The position numbers and the translations under genes were made by a program. From Ruminococcus flavefaciens (GTDB taxonomy: Bacteria; Bacillota; Clostridia; Oscillospirales; Ruminococcaceae): a DNA stretch of 47,117 bases. Within the stretch, counting starts at the first letter, position 1. Every line of letters begins with the position of its first letter. Under the pieces are notes generated by a model, which saw nothing but the letters and a program-made list of their open reading frames with translations, searched no databases and was not told the DNA's origin. Positions 34,338 through 44,700 of the stretch are shown piece after piece. The stretch lies in contig DFJW01000020.1 of the NCBI GenBank assembly GCA_002373775.1, positions 1 through 47,117 of the forward strand, read 5' to 3'.

Positions 34338-35036
34338 ATGTATCTGGTACTCGAAAATATCAAAAAATCATACGGCGAAGGCGACAGCAGGAACGAAGTC
34401 CTGAAGGGCATCTCCTGCGGCGTTGAAAAAGGTCATATCTGCGTGCTTCTCGGTCCTTCCGGCTCGGGAAAATCCACCCTGCTCAATATTATAGGCGGTA
34501 TTGATACTGCCGACAGCGGCTCCGTCATCATCGGAGGCGAAAAGATAGAGGCTATGAACGAAAAACAGCTTTCAATGTACCGCAGGAAGCATCTCGGATA
34601 CGTTTTTCAGTCCTATAACCTCATCCCTAACCTGACAGTCAAAGAGAATATCGAAGTCGGTGCTTATCTCAGCGATTCTCCGCTGCCGATAGATGATCTC
34701 ATCGAAACGCTCGGCCTCACCAAGCACCAAGACAAGATACCTTCCCAGCTCTCCGGCGGTCAGCAGCAGAGAACTGCTATAGGACGCGCTATCATCAAAA
34801 ACCCGGATATACTCCTGTGTGATGAGCCTACAGGTGCTCTCGACTACAAGACATCAAAGGAGATACTGAAACTGATCGAAGAGGTAAATCAGAAATTCGG
34901 AAACACCATAATCATCGTAACTCATAATGATGCTATAAAACTCATGGCTGACCAGGTCATCAAGTTCCGCGACGGCGGCATCAGGAAGAATGAGCTCAAC
35001 ACTCAGAAGATACCTGCCGCAGAACTCGACTGGTAA
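34338..35036 (+). CDS. ABC transporter ATP-binding protein, MacB/LolD type
   Basis: A 232-aa cytoplasmic ATPase. The start at 34338 follows AGAGGG and gives MYLVLENIKKSYG; an upstream ATG at 34299 lies within the operator region and is rejected. Walker A GPSGSGKST is at about 43-51, the signature LSGGQQQR at about 142-149 and Walker B LLCDEPTGALD at about 161-171. The pairing with an FtsX-type permease places it in the MacB/SalX group, often used for antimicrobial peptide resistance or peptide export. The function here is inferred from family only. Confidence 0.93.
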   Translation: MYLVLENIKKSYGEGDSRNEVLKGISCGVEKGHICVLLGPSGSGKSTLLNIIGGIDTADSGSVIIGGEKIEAMNEKQLSMYRRKHLGYVFQSYNLIPNLTVKENIEVGAYLSDSPLPIDDLIETLGLTKHQDKIPSQLSGGQQQRTAIGRAIIKNPDILLCDEPTGALDYKTSKEILKLIEEVNQKFGNTIIIVTHNDAIKLMADQVIKFRDGGIRKNELNTQKIPAAELDW

Positions 35037-35047
35037 GGAGGCAAAGC

Positions 35048-37285
35048 ATGAGAAATCCACTTATCAAACGCCTTCCGAGAGAACTTCGCTCGGATATCGG
35101 AAAATATATCGCGCTTTTCCTTTTCCTTACACTTACTATCGGTTTCGTATCCGGATTCCTTGTTGCAGACAACAGCATGAAGATCAGCTATGATGAGAGC
35201 TTTGAAAAGTACTCCATTGAACACGGTCACTTCATTCTTGAAGATGAAGCTTCCGCTGATCTCATCTCAGATGTAGGAGCTGAATTTGACATAACCGTAT
35301 ATGAGCTGTTCTGCAAGAACAAAGAAACGCCCGAAGGTCACAATGTACGCTTCTTCAAACCGAGAGAAGAGATAGACCGCCTTGACGTAATGGACGGAAG
35401 ACTGCCGGAAAAGAGCGGCGAGATCATCATTGACAGGCTCTATGCCGAAAACAACGGCATCTCTATCGGCGATACGTTCACCGCAGGCGATATGGACTTC
35501 GAAGTAACAGGCGTTGCAGCTTTTTCAGATTACAGCGCTCTCTTCAAGAACAACACTGATATGATGTTCGACGCAAACAAATTCACCGTAGCCAGCGTCA
35601 CAGAAGATGACTTTGACGCTCTCAGCGATGCAGGTCTCGAATACCAGTACGCCTGGCTCAACAGCGACGATTCGCTCACCGATGAAGAACAGAAGGAAAA
35701 AGCCGACAATATAATGGCGTATATCGCTGAAAGAGCAAAGCTCACGGACTTCGTGTGCCGTCCCGACAACAATGCTATCATGTTCACCGGAAACGATATG
35801 GGTGGAGATGCAGTAATGATACACACCCTGCTCTACATAGTAATGGTCGTGCTTTCATTCGCTTTTGCCGTGACCACCAAGAGCACTATCGAGCAGGAAG
35901 CTCCCGTCATCGGAACTCTCCGTGCATCGGGCTATACAAAACGCGAACTCCTCGGTCACTACCTCGCACTGCCTTTAGTTGTCACAATCGCAGCTGCAAT
36001 TGCCGGAAATATCATCGGCTACACCGGAATGAAATTCTTCGTGGCTGACATGTACTACCACAGCTATTCTCTCCCCACTTACAAGACACGCTGGAATGCT
36101 GACGCTTTCATAAGCACCACTTTAGTTCCGGCACTGATAATCCTTGTCATCAACTTCCTGATGATAAGCCGTGCGCTCTCGCTGACGCCGCTTCAGTTCA
36201 TCAGGCGTGACCTCAGCCGCAAACACAGGAAAAAGGCAGTAAAACTCCCGGAATGGAAGTTCCTCACCAGATTCCGCACAAGAGTCATCCTCCAGAATAT
36301 ACCTGCTTATATCACGCTATTCTTCGGTATATTCTTCTCATGCGTGCTGCTCATGTTCGGCATGCTCTTCAGTCCCCTTCTGGCTCACTTCAAGGAAGAT
36401 GTCATAAATTCAAAGATATCAGAATATCAGTATCTGCTGAAAGCTCCTGTCCAGACTTCAGAAGAAAGTGCCGAACCATACTGCATCGGTACGCTTGAAA
36501 ATGACGCTGAAGAAGAGATAACCATTTACGGCATCTCAGCCGGTTCGCGCTATTTCAACAAGGAGATAGAGGACGGAAAAGTGTATGTATCAGACGGTCT
36601 GTGTGAAAAATACCGCATAAAAGGCGGAAGTTCCTTCACTCTCCACGATAAATACACATCCGAGGAATACACTTTCGATTCCGTGGGCAAATACGACTAT
36701 CCTGCTTCACTCTGTGTTTTCATGAGCCGGGATATGTTCAACGAGACCTTCGGCTACGATAAAGACTATTTCAACGGCTACTTCTCTGACAGCAAGATAG
36801 GCGATATCGACGAGAATCTTATCGCCGCAACTATCACTGAACATGACCTCACCATAATGGCTGACCAGCTCGATGATTCAATGGGACGTATCTTCCCGAT
36901 GTTCGGCGGATTCGGCATAATCATCTTCATTCTTATGATCTACCTGCTCGCCAAACTCATCATCGAACGCAATGCCTCATCCATATCAATGGTCAAGATC
37001 CTCGGATACAGCAGCAAAGAGTCCGCAAAGCTCTATAATACAGCTACTGCTATAGCGGTTGCTATCTCTCTGCTTATAGCAGTACCGCTCACATCACTGC
37101 TCATAAAGTTCATCTACTATACCATGATGATGGATTACTCAGGCTGGCTGACATATTACTGTGCTCCTTGGATCTACCCTGCCGTCTTCGTAATGGGCGC
37201 AGCCGGATATACCATAGTTTCCTTCATCCTCCTGAGCAAGATCAAAAAGATACCGCTGTCACAGGCATTGAAGAATATGGAATGA
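35048..37285 (+). CDS. FtsX/MacB-type ABC permease
   Basis: A 745-aa membrane protein partner of the ATPase upstream. The N-terminal membrane segment (about residues 15-38) is followed by a large extracytoplasmic domain (about 39-255). A first FtsX domain spans about 260-385 (three helices), a second extracytoplasmic stretch follows, and the second FtsX domain lies at about 625-740. The Shine-Dalgarno is AAGGAGG. The gene starts 11 bp after the ATPase. An insertion of two FtsX blocks in one polypeptide resembles Bce-type or SalY-type permeases. The ligand is unknown. Confidence 0.9.
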   Translation: MRNPLIKRLPRELRSDIGKYIALFLFLTLTIGFVSGFLVADNSMKISYDESFEKYSIEHGHFILEDEASADLISDVGAEFDITVYELFCKNKETPEGHNVRFFKPREEIDRLDVMDGRLPEKSGEIIIDRLYAENNGISIGDTFTAGDMDFEVTGVAAFSDYSALFKNNTDMMFDANKFTVASVTEDDFDALSDAGLEYQYAWLNSDDSLTDEEQKEKADNIMAYIAERAKLTDFVCRPDNNAIMFTGNDMGGDAVMIHTLLYIVMVVLSFAFAVTTKSTIEQEAPVIGTLRASGYTKRELLGHYLALPLVVTIAAAIAGNIIGYTGMKFFVADMYYHSYSLPTYKTRWNADAFISTTLVPALIILVINFLMISRALSLTPLQFIRRDLSRKHRKKAVKLPEWKFLTRFRTRVILQNIPAYITLFFGIFFSCVLLMFGMLFSPLLAHFKEDVINSKISEYQYLLKAPVQTSEESAEPYCIGTLENDAEEEITIYGISAGSRYFNKEIEDGKVYVSDGLCEKYRIKGGSSFTLHDKYTSEEYTFDSVGKYDYPASLCVFMSRDMFNETFGYDKDYFNGYFSDSKIGDIDENLIAATITEHDLTIMADQLDDSMGRIFPMFGGFGIIIFILMIYLLAKLIIERNASSISMVKILGYSSKESAKLYNTATAIAVAISLLIAVPLTSLLIKFIYYTMMMDYSGWLTYYCAPWIYPAVFVMGAAGYTIVSFILLSKIKKIPLSQALKNME

Positions 37286-37310
37286 TAAAGTCTGCCATAA
37301 TACAGACTAT

Positions 37311-37342
37311 AAAAACAGCCCCCTTTCTCAGAAGGGGGCTGT
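37311..37342 (-). terminator. Terminator between ABC permease and SGNH esterase, best on the minus strand
   Basis: ACAGCCCCCTT (37315-37325) pairs perfectly with AAGGGGGCTGT (37332-37342). The minus strand continues into TTTTTATAG, a good T-run; the plus side reads CGCTTTTC. Probably bidirectional. Confidence 0.88.
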
Positions 37343-37372
37343 CGCTTTTCAAATCACCGTTTTATGGCATAC

Positions 37373-38776
37373 TTATTTTTCATCATCTGCGTACACCGGC
37401 AGACTGTCACGGAGTCCGAGTTTATACTCCTGTATCGTAACTGCATCAGCATTCGTGATACCTGTTCCGGGGATATACACGTCGGCATTCACCTTGCCCT
37501 GCTCTGTGATGCCGTCAGGCTTGCCGACACCGTAGTCATCCGGATTAGCCATTGACTGCATTACAAGGACAGCGTCCGCCATATTAGTCTCACCGTCGCA
37601 GTTGGCATCTCCCCAGAGAGTAACTTCCGGATCGTCACCTGTGCTCGGCTCGGTAGGTCCGCTCTGAGCCTTATACACATTCGCGTACATAGTCTCAGCC
37701 CATATCTGACGCATTGCCTCATAGCCTTCGGAATCCGGATGTACACCGTCAGAGAGGTTGGACGTATGCTCACGGAAATACGCATCGAAGTCAGGACCTT
37801 TCACCAGCTTATCGCCGTATTCTTCCCAGAGCTTGTCGACCATTGCGTTGTATTCATCCAGATAGGTATTTACGCCTGTCTCCGTAGAATAGGGTATCTT
37901 TGGGAGCACCGGCACCTTTCCTTTGGCGATGATAGCATCTATCATGTACTTGGTATTGTCATAATAGTTTTCGGCACCTGTCTGATTTCCCCATGCATCA
38001 TTTGTGCCATAGGCTATGCTGACATACCGGCAGGGCGAATCTTCAAGCCAGCGGTCGATGTTGTTCCTGCCGTCTTTTGAAGTTATGCCGCCGATACCGC
38101 CGTTTTCCTGAACAGGGAAATATGCGGGATCTATCCTGTTTACGAATGTAGCAAAACCTGTGCCGTAGCAGTTGTTCATTCCGCCGGCAGTTATGGAATC
38201 TCCAAGGAAGAGCCAGCTGTCCGAAACGCCTTCAGAGACATTGTGGATATCGAAATTCACACTCGCCTGCTTGCCTGTATCGTCATCTGCTTTGGAGATA
38301 TTCAGACGTATCCAGTTGTATCCTTCCATATTTACGAGATGCTGACGGGAACTGAGAGTATTCCCTTCAACTGTGCTGACGACCTTCCAGCCGTCAGCCG
38401 GATATTCTCCTCCGGGTGCTGCATTTACCTCGACAGTATAATCCGAAGGCTCCATATTTCGTGAAATATAGTTGCCTATGCGGTCATATGAACTGGTATT
38501 GTACCAGACAGCTATGACCTGCTTTCTCTGATCCTCAGGCACACCTGAGAGATCATAGGCAAGGTAGTCGGGCGCAGTGCCGAACCAGAATGAGAAATAA
38601 TGCTCATCGTTGGCAGAAGCAGCTGTCGCCGGATTTGCGCCTGAATACGCCGGGCATCCCCTGCTTATCACCGGATTCGGTGTCACCTCTGCATACGATG
38701 TTCCGCTCATGACCGCGGCAGCAGCCATAATGCCTGCCGCTATGCCTGCGGCAGTTCGTCTGATGATCTTTTTCAT
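37373..38776 (-). CDS. SGNH/GDSL esterase with C-terminal dockerin
   Basis: Secreted 467-aa carbohydrate esterase. The start at 38776 follows GGAGG; five open codons upstream are not used. The signal peptide covers about 1-29, and residues 30-185 form an uncharacterised strand-rich domain. The SGNH domain contains LGDSITAGG (Ser194), GTND (257-260) and DGVHP (Asp343, His346), so the triad is Ser194-Asp343-His346. The dockerin at about 388-462 has loop one DANCDGETNMAD, and loop two DVYIPGTGITNAD in which usual acidic calcium ligands are missing. It lies in line with the AraC-type regulator and a zinc-ribbon gene. Confidence 0.93.
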   Translation of the reverse strand: MKKIIRRTAAGIAAGIMAAAAVMSGTSYAEVTPNPVISRGCPAYSGANPATAASANDEHYFSFWFGTAPDYLAYDLSGVPEDQRKQVIAVWYNTSSYDRIGNYISRNMEPSDYTVEVNAAPGGEYPADGWKVVSTVEGNTLSSRQHLVNMEGYNWIRLNISKADDDTGKQASVNFDIHNVSEGVSDSWLFLGDSITAGGMNNCYGTGFATFVNRIDPAYFPVQENGGIGGITSKDGRNNIDRWLEDSPCRYVSIAYGTNDAWGNQTGAENYYDNTKYMIDAIIAKGKVPVLPKIPYSTETGVNTYLDEYNAMVDKLWEEYGDKLVKGPDFDAYFREHTSNLSDGVHPDSEGYEAMRQIWAETMYANVYKAQSGPTEPSTGDDPEVTLWGDANCDGETNMADAVLVMQSMANPDDYGVGKPDGITEQGKVNADVYIPGTGITNADAVTIQEYKLGLRDSLPVYADDEK

Positions 38777-38795
38777 TTTAACATCCTCCATATAA

Positions 38796-38810
38796 GCTGT
38801 CAGAGACAGC
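38796..38810 (-). promoter_or_regulatory. Small hairpin in the esterase leader
   Basis: GCTGTC-AGA-GACAGC is a perfect 6-bp stem immediately upstream of the Shine-Dalgarno of the SGNH esterase. There is no T-run, so it is not a terminator. It may affect translation or mRNA stability. Confidence 0.45.
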
Positions 38811-38836
38811 AGATTATCTTTATATATATTTTTTTA

Positions 38837-39196
38837 TCAGAAAGCTCCGCCGTTCACATCTATCTCATCGTGTACCGGAGTTATCGTGCCGGAAAGTCCG
38901 CACCACGCACATGTTATGCGTTCCTCGTTGTTCCAGCAGGAGAGCTTTCCGCATCTTCCGCATTTGACGAATCTCTCAGTCTTGCAGTAAGGGCAGCCAT
39001 TGTATTCGTCAGCCGGATACAGATTGCCGGTTATGACTGTTTTATCGTAGCCCTCCCGCTCAGCTTTACGTTCGCTGATCGGGAAAGCCCATGTCCTGAA
39101 CCAGTCGCCTTCATATTCCTCTACTCTGACGCCGTATGTCTTTTTCGTTTCAGGGCATTTCATTATAATGACATTAGCTTTGATCCGGCTTTTCAT
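38837..39196 (-). CDS. Small zinc-ribbon protein
   Basis: A 119-aa cytoplasmic protein with three cysteine clusters: CPYC (about 68), CGRCGKLSC (about 79) and CAWCG (about 95). These could bind two zinc ions and resemble the C-terminal metal-binding part of TerY-like proteins. The start at 39196 overlaps the end of the upstream regulator by 23 nt; GGAG lies about 10 nt before it. An alternative ATG at 39163 lacks a ribosome site. It lies between the regulator and esterase genes and is likely co-transcribed with both. Function is unknown. Confidence 0.75.
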   Translation of the reverse strand: MKSRIKANVIIMKCPETKKTYGVRVEEYEGDWFRTWAFPISERKAEREGYDKTVITGNLYPADEYNGCPYCKTERFVKCGRCGKLSCWNNEERITCAWCGLSGTITPVHDEIDVNGGAF

Positions 39197-41423
39197 TGTT
39201 CACACTCTCCATTCTGTACCGTTCCCTGTATTCAGAAGGCGACAGTCCTTCGCTGTTCCTGAACTGACGAACGAAATAATTGTAAGACGAGTAACCGCAT
39301 TTCCTTGATATATCTGTTATGGTCATATCTGTTTTTTCAAGGAGTTTTCTTGCGTTCTCTATGCGGAAACTTATCATTTCCTCTATGATGCTCTTGTTGA
39401 AATAGGTTTTGTATATCTTTTGCAGATAGCTCTTGCTGAGGTACAGACTGTCCGCTATCTCGCTGATATTCCACGGCAGTTCCGGATTTTTCATTATCCT
39501 GTTCCTGAGAAGACAGAGTTTCTCGAACTGGGGATTGGAATTCGCCTCCGAGATAGTGTAGCTGTGCAGCCGGTTGACGATAGATTTGTACATAGCGTCA
39601 GCAGCAGTGATGTCGCCGTTCAGAGCATGTTCGTAAACTCCCACAGAAAAGTCTACATTGAAGTTCTTGTCCGGATCGAACCGCGAATCGTTCACCTTGC
39701 TGCTGAGCTGTCCGAAGAACTCTGATGCACGTCCTTCGTGCATAGTTATTACACAGAAGGTCTGGGGTGACCAGACGCCGCATATCTCGTCATCGTACAG
39801 GCAGCTGCGCAGTGCATCGGCTATGTATGCCGTTATCTCATTGCAGCGTTTCTCTCCTGCCTGAAAATACATCTTCTTCAGACCGGAAAGCTCGACGGTT
39901 ATGAATTCCGCATTGCTGCCAGCCATGCTGCCGCTGATAAGTCTCTGGCATTCCTTTTCAATGCCGCTTCGGTTCAGAAGCCCTGTCATGCTGTCATAGA
40001 GCAGTGCCTGATTCGTTTTCTGGATCGTATTCTTCATTATCGACTTTATCATCAGCTGCTCAAGTGCTATATTCACATAATTTATCCATTGGATATATAT
40101 ATTGCTGAAAGACGTAGGCACTTTTCCGAAAGACACAGCAGAGATGCCGAAAAAATCATCATTGTAATGCAGCGGAGATATGTAGAAAGCAGAAGGATAA
40201 CTTCTGTCCTCGTTGAGTTCGGGGATAAGATCAGCAGAGCTGTAATAATTGCCGCTTTCTGCTTTCCTCTTTACCGCAGATTTCGAAAGCACCGTCATAA
40301 GCTGATCGCCGCACTGGAATCTGAGATTATCAGTCAGTCTGCCTTCAGTTGCTTCGATAAACCGCCTTGTCAGGCTAATATTTATATGGCACAGTTTATA
40401 GAGAAAATATGTGTAATTATCAAGTCTGTCAGCAAATGAAGCAACGTTGTCGGTATTCGTTATGTCAAACAGCATATCTCCGTAAAGCAGCCCGGATTCA
40501 AAGCTGCTGTTGATGTCCATCCTGCGCTTTGTTCCATGCTTTATACTGTTGTCCTCCTGACATCCGCAGCTCCTTCCGAGACGAAGCTTTCCGCTCTCAT
40601 TGCGGACTCTGCTGCATATCTTTCCGGTTATTATGCGGTAGAGCCTGCGGCATGATTCGGCGCCGAGCTGGAAATTCGGGCGGCTGTAGCTGGTGATGGT
40701 GGGATTCGAACGGTATCCGTCATCAGAAGCGTCATATCCGGTAACAGCTATATCCTCCGGCACACGCAGTCCGCCTGTTATAAGTGATTTGCATACTGTA
40801 AGCGCCATTATGTCGTTTCCGCATACTATAGCGTCAGGGCGTTCCATTCTGCCTGACAGTATATCTGCTGCCAGATCCTGTGCCGACTGCACCCAGTAGT
40901 CGCCGTACCCGTAATTGTTCTTTCCGCAGTCGAGTCCGTGCTTCTTCATTGACCGTCTGAAACCTTCAAGTCTCTCTTCAGCGCCGAAATTCTTTTTCGG
41001 ACCTGTCAGACAGTAGATGTTCCTGTGTCCGTGAACTTCTATGAGATGATCCGTTATGGTCTCAAAGGCACTGCTGTCGTCAACAGAAGTGGTCTCAAAG
41101 CTCTTATGATCGTTGTAATCGAGCAGCATTACAGGCTTACCGGAACGCCGTAGCAGTTCATCTATGTACTTTTTAACGTCTTCGCTGCAAAATGTATTCC
41201 TGTCATATATAAATCCGTCGAAGCGTGGGGACAATATGAGATCAAACACCGTCTTCTCATAATCCCTGTGCTGGGAATTTATCGAGAAGTTATTCAGCGG
41301 TGCGATCACCGCAACATCACAGCTGCTTTTGAATGCCTGGGTGATTATTCCCCTCATTATCTCCTCCTGAAAATCCACATGGCAGTCGGTAATGATAACA
41401 CCCAGAAGTATCCTTTTGCCCAT
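39174..41423 (-). CDS. LacI-sensor / GGDEF-like / AraC hybrid transcription regulator
   Basis: A 749-aa cytoplasmic regulator. The start at 41423 (MGKRILLGVI) follows AAAGGAG. Residues 1-285 are a LacI-type sugar-binding fold without its DNA-binding part (FDGFIYDR, DAIVCGNDIMALTV, VPEDIAVTGYDA). Residues 310-450 are unassigned. Residues 475-622 resemble a GGDEF domain (DSMTGLLNRSG, FSVGVYEH), but the active motif is replaced by WSPQTF at 551-556. Residues 635-738 are an AraC HTH pair (ISEIADSLYLSKSYLQKIYK, ITDISRKCGYSSYNYFVRQF). It probably senses a wall-derived sugar and controls adjacent enzymes. It is divergent from the second PL11. Confidence 0.9.
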   Translation of the reverse strand: MGKRILLGVIITDCHVDFQEEIMRGIITQAFKSSCDVAVIAPLNNFSINSQHRDYEKTVFDLILSPRFDGFIYDRNTFCSEDVKKYIDELLRRSGKPVMLLDYNDHKSFETTSVDDSSAFETITDHLIEVHGHRNIYCLTGPKKNFGAEERLEGFRRSMKKHGLDCGKNNYGYGDYWVQSAQDLAADILSGRMERPDAIVCGNDIMALTVCKSLITGGLRVPEDIAVTGYDASDDGYRSNPTITSYSRPNFQLGAESCRRLYRIITGKICSRVRNESGKLRLGRSCGCQEDNSIKHGTKRRMDINSSFESGLLYGDMLFDITNTDNVASFADRLDNYTYFLYKLCHINISLTRRFIEATEGRLTDNLRFQCGDQLMTVLSKSAVKRKAESGNYYSSADLIPELNEDRSYPSAFYISPLHYNDDFFGISAVSFGKVPTSFSNIYIQWINYVNIALEQLMIKSIMKNTIQKTNQALLYDSMTGLLNRSGIEKECQRLISGSMAGSNAEFITVELSGLKKMYFQAGEKRCNEITAYIADALRSCLYDDEICGVWSPQTFCVITMHEGRASEFFGQLSSKVNDSRFDPDKNFNVDFSVGVYEHALNGDITAADAMYKSIVNRLHSYTISEANSNPQFEKLCLLRNRIMKNPELPWNISEIADSLYLSKSYLQKIYKTYFNKSIIEEMISFRIENARKLLEKTDMTITDISRKCGYSSYNYFVRQFRNSEGLSPSEYRERYRMESVNNEKPDQS

Positions 41424-41517
41424 TGCAGCTCCTTTCATGGACATACTGCCGCATCAATATCGTCCACCGGCAGTTGTATAAAATAATAGTTTTCCGAGAT
41501 TTTAGTTTATATGAATT

Positions 41518-41546
41518 ATTGTATCATATATTTTCTGCAATTGCAA
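41518..41546 (-). promoter_or_regulatory. Sigma-A promoter of the hybrid regulator
   Basis: On the minus strand TTGCAA (41541-41546), 17-nt spacer, TACAAT (41518-41523), preceded by TGA as an extended -10. Confidence 0.72.
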
Positions 41547-41609
41547 GATGATTCTGCATATTTTTTTGCCGGATTTAAAAAAATCTTCTAAACATGATAG
41601 TATTTTTCA

Positions 41610-41637
41610 TTGTAAATGTCTAAATATCCTGTATAAT
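41610..41637 (+). promoter_or_regulatory. Promoter of the second PL11 lyase
   Basis: TTGTAA (41610-41615), 16-nt spacer, TATAAT (41632-41637). Two TGTACA palindromes 2 nt apart (41682-41687 and 41690-41695) lie between promoter and start codon and may bind the nearby regulator. Confidence 0.72.
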
Positions 41638-41717
41638 AATAATTGTAGATAAATTGTAAATCGGTTGAATCAGAAAAATTTTGTACAGATGTACATCCTA
41701 AGGGGGATCAATAACAT

Positions 41718-44700
41718 ATGAAGGCAAGGATAAAGCACGTCATTTCATATGCCGCTGCCGCAGCAGTTGTCGCCGGCAGCCTGTCAGTGCCGCAGATATC
41801 GCCTGAGCATGGCGCCGTAATGGCATCAGCCGCTGCATCCGGCACCAATGTGCTGGAATATCTCGACAGAGGCATAAGCGCTGTCAACACCGGCTCAGGC
41901 ATGCTCGTAAGCTGGCGCTGGCTCGCCAATGACGATGACAATGCAGTGTTCAATCTTTACCGCGAAGGAACACTGATATATACAAGCGACGGCAGCAAAG
42001 CCACATGCTATCTCGACAAAGGAGGCAGTGCCTCTTCAAAGTACCGCGTTGACTATCTGAAAGGCAATACAGTTGTATCCTCAGAAAACTGCGTCCTGAC
42101 ATCAGGCAATGCTTACTTTGACATACCGCTCTCTCCGCCCTCTTCCATATACTCTCCTAACGATATGTCAGTAGGAGATGTGGACGGCGACGGTCAGTAT
42201 GAACTATTCCTGAAATGGGATCCGAACACCTCAAAGGACAACTCACAGAAGGGTAAGACCGACAAGGTCTACATCGACTGTTACAAATTGGACGGCACAC
42301 GCCTCTGGCGCATTGATCTTGGCTACAATATCCGCGCTGGTGCTCACTACACTCAGTTCTATGTCGGCGACTTCGACCTTGACGGAAAGGCTGAGATGAC
42401 CTGCAAGACCGGCGACGGAACTGTCGACGGCACAGGTAAGGTCATCGGTGACGGCTCTAAGGTATACCGTGACAGCAACGGCTTCATCTACACCGGTCCT
42501 GAGTATTACACCTTGTTCGACGGTGCTACCGGTGCTGCTCTTGATACTATCAACTATGAACCCGGCAGAGGCGATCCTACAAAATGGGGAAAAAGCAGCG
42601 ACAAGACCAACCGCGTTGACCGTTTCTGGGGAACAGTCGCCTACCTTGACGGCGTTCATCCCTGCATCGTTACCGGACGCGGCTATTACGGACGTATGAC
42701 TGCGACCGCTTATAAAGTGGAGAACAAAAAGCTCGTCAAAATGTGGATGTTCGACACCGGAACAAACACCAGCGCAGCAGGCTACGGATGCGGAAACCAT
42801 AACAGTATGCCAGCCGATGTTGACGGCGACGGCAGACAGGAGATCATCACCGGTGCTTCTGTTATAGACGATAACGGCACACTATACTATACAACAGGTC
42901 AGGGACACGGCGACGCGATGCACGTCGGAGACCTCGATCCGACAAATCCGGGAATCGAATCATGGATCTGCCATGAGGATTCCAAATCCGGATACGGCGT
43001 TTCCCTTATAGACCTCGATCAGAAGAAGATACTTTATCACCAGAACGGTGCCGGCGATACCGGACGCTGCTGTGCAGATAATGTATGGGCTGGAAATCCC
43101 GGTGCTGAATGCTGGGGCAATAAGCTTTCAGACAACTCAACACCTGTGGTCGATACAAAAGGAAACACGCTCTCATGCCGGCGTCCCGCTATCAACTTCC
43201 TCAGTTACTGGGACGGAGATCTCGAAAGAGAGATACTCGACGGCTATACCGACTCGCCTGCTACTATCTCAAAGCTGACAGGCGAATCCGGCAAGACCAC
43301 TATCACCAATCTGCTCACAACAGACGGTTACTACACATGTAATACTACAAAAGGCACACCTTGTCTTTCAGCGGATATTTTCGGCGACTGGCGTGAGGAA
43401 CTCATCGTCAGAGCAGCCGACAGTAAATCAATCAGGATCTACTGCACCCCTTACTCTACTGACTATCGTATAACCACCCTCATGCACGATGCTCAGTACC
43501 GTATGCAGGTGTCATCTCAGAACACCGCATACAATCAGCCGCCGCACACAAGCTTTTTCCTCGGTACAGGCTACTCCCTCCCCGCAAGGCCTGACTGCAC
43601 GATAAACGGCAGCGGCATAACATCGCACGGCAAGACCGGCGCTGTTATCGACACGACACACTATTATAAAATAAAGAATTCCAACAGCGGTCTCTACCTT
43701 GAAGTTGCCGACGGCAATGCAGCTAACGGCACAAATGTAAAGCAGGGCAATGAAGACGCATATGACATCTGGAGATTTGAGGATGCCGGAAACGGCTATT
43801 ACAGGCTCTATTCCGTTTTAGGTGACGGAAAGACCTACCTTCTTGATCTCGACTACGGCAAACCGGATAACGGAACAAATATAGGCATTTGGTCCGATAC
43901 CGCCAGCGACGCTCAGCTTTTCAAATTCGTAAGGAACAGCGACGGCACTTACACTATCTGTACCAAGGCAACAGAAGATAAGAGCTGTGTCGGCGTTGAA
44001 TCTGCTTCAAAGGACAACGGTGCTAACGTCATTCAGTGGGCATGCAATGACAGCACAGACCAGAACTGGTCACTTGAAATGAAGATAATGCCTAAGAACG
44101 GCACACTTATCCGTCAGCTTCTCGTTCAGGACACCGAGAACTATCAGGATTGGCAGATCGTATCAGGCGTTACAGAAGGTTCGAGCGTCTATGGTGACCG
44201 CGATGTCACTTATGTATCGCTCCCGGAAGTGATAAACGGAGCTGAGGCGATAAATACAGCATGCGATTCAAAGAATGCTGCCGGCGATCTGGCTTCATTC
44301 ACAGCAGGTGCCGATATTTACGCATACGTTCTCGTAGATCAGCGCGAGGAAGCTGCCGGTCTCGTTCCGGAATGGCTGAACTCATGGACCAAGACAAGCG
44401 ATACTGCCAAGGCAAGCAACGATGTGGTATACACTCTTTACCGCAAAGAAGTAAAAGCCGGCGAGACCGTTGTATTAGGCAACAACGGAATGACCGGATC
44501 TGTAGTGAACTACACAGTATTCGCTGCCGAAGCAGAGATAGCTACTGCAACTACAACTACCACTACAACAACTGCAACGACGACTACAACTACTACTTCC
44601 ACTTCCGCAATACCGCCGGAAGATATCCTCTACGGTGATGCCAACTGCGACAAGCAGGTCAATATGGCTGACGCTGTACTCATCATGCAGGCAATGGCAA

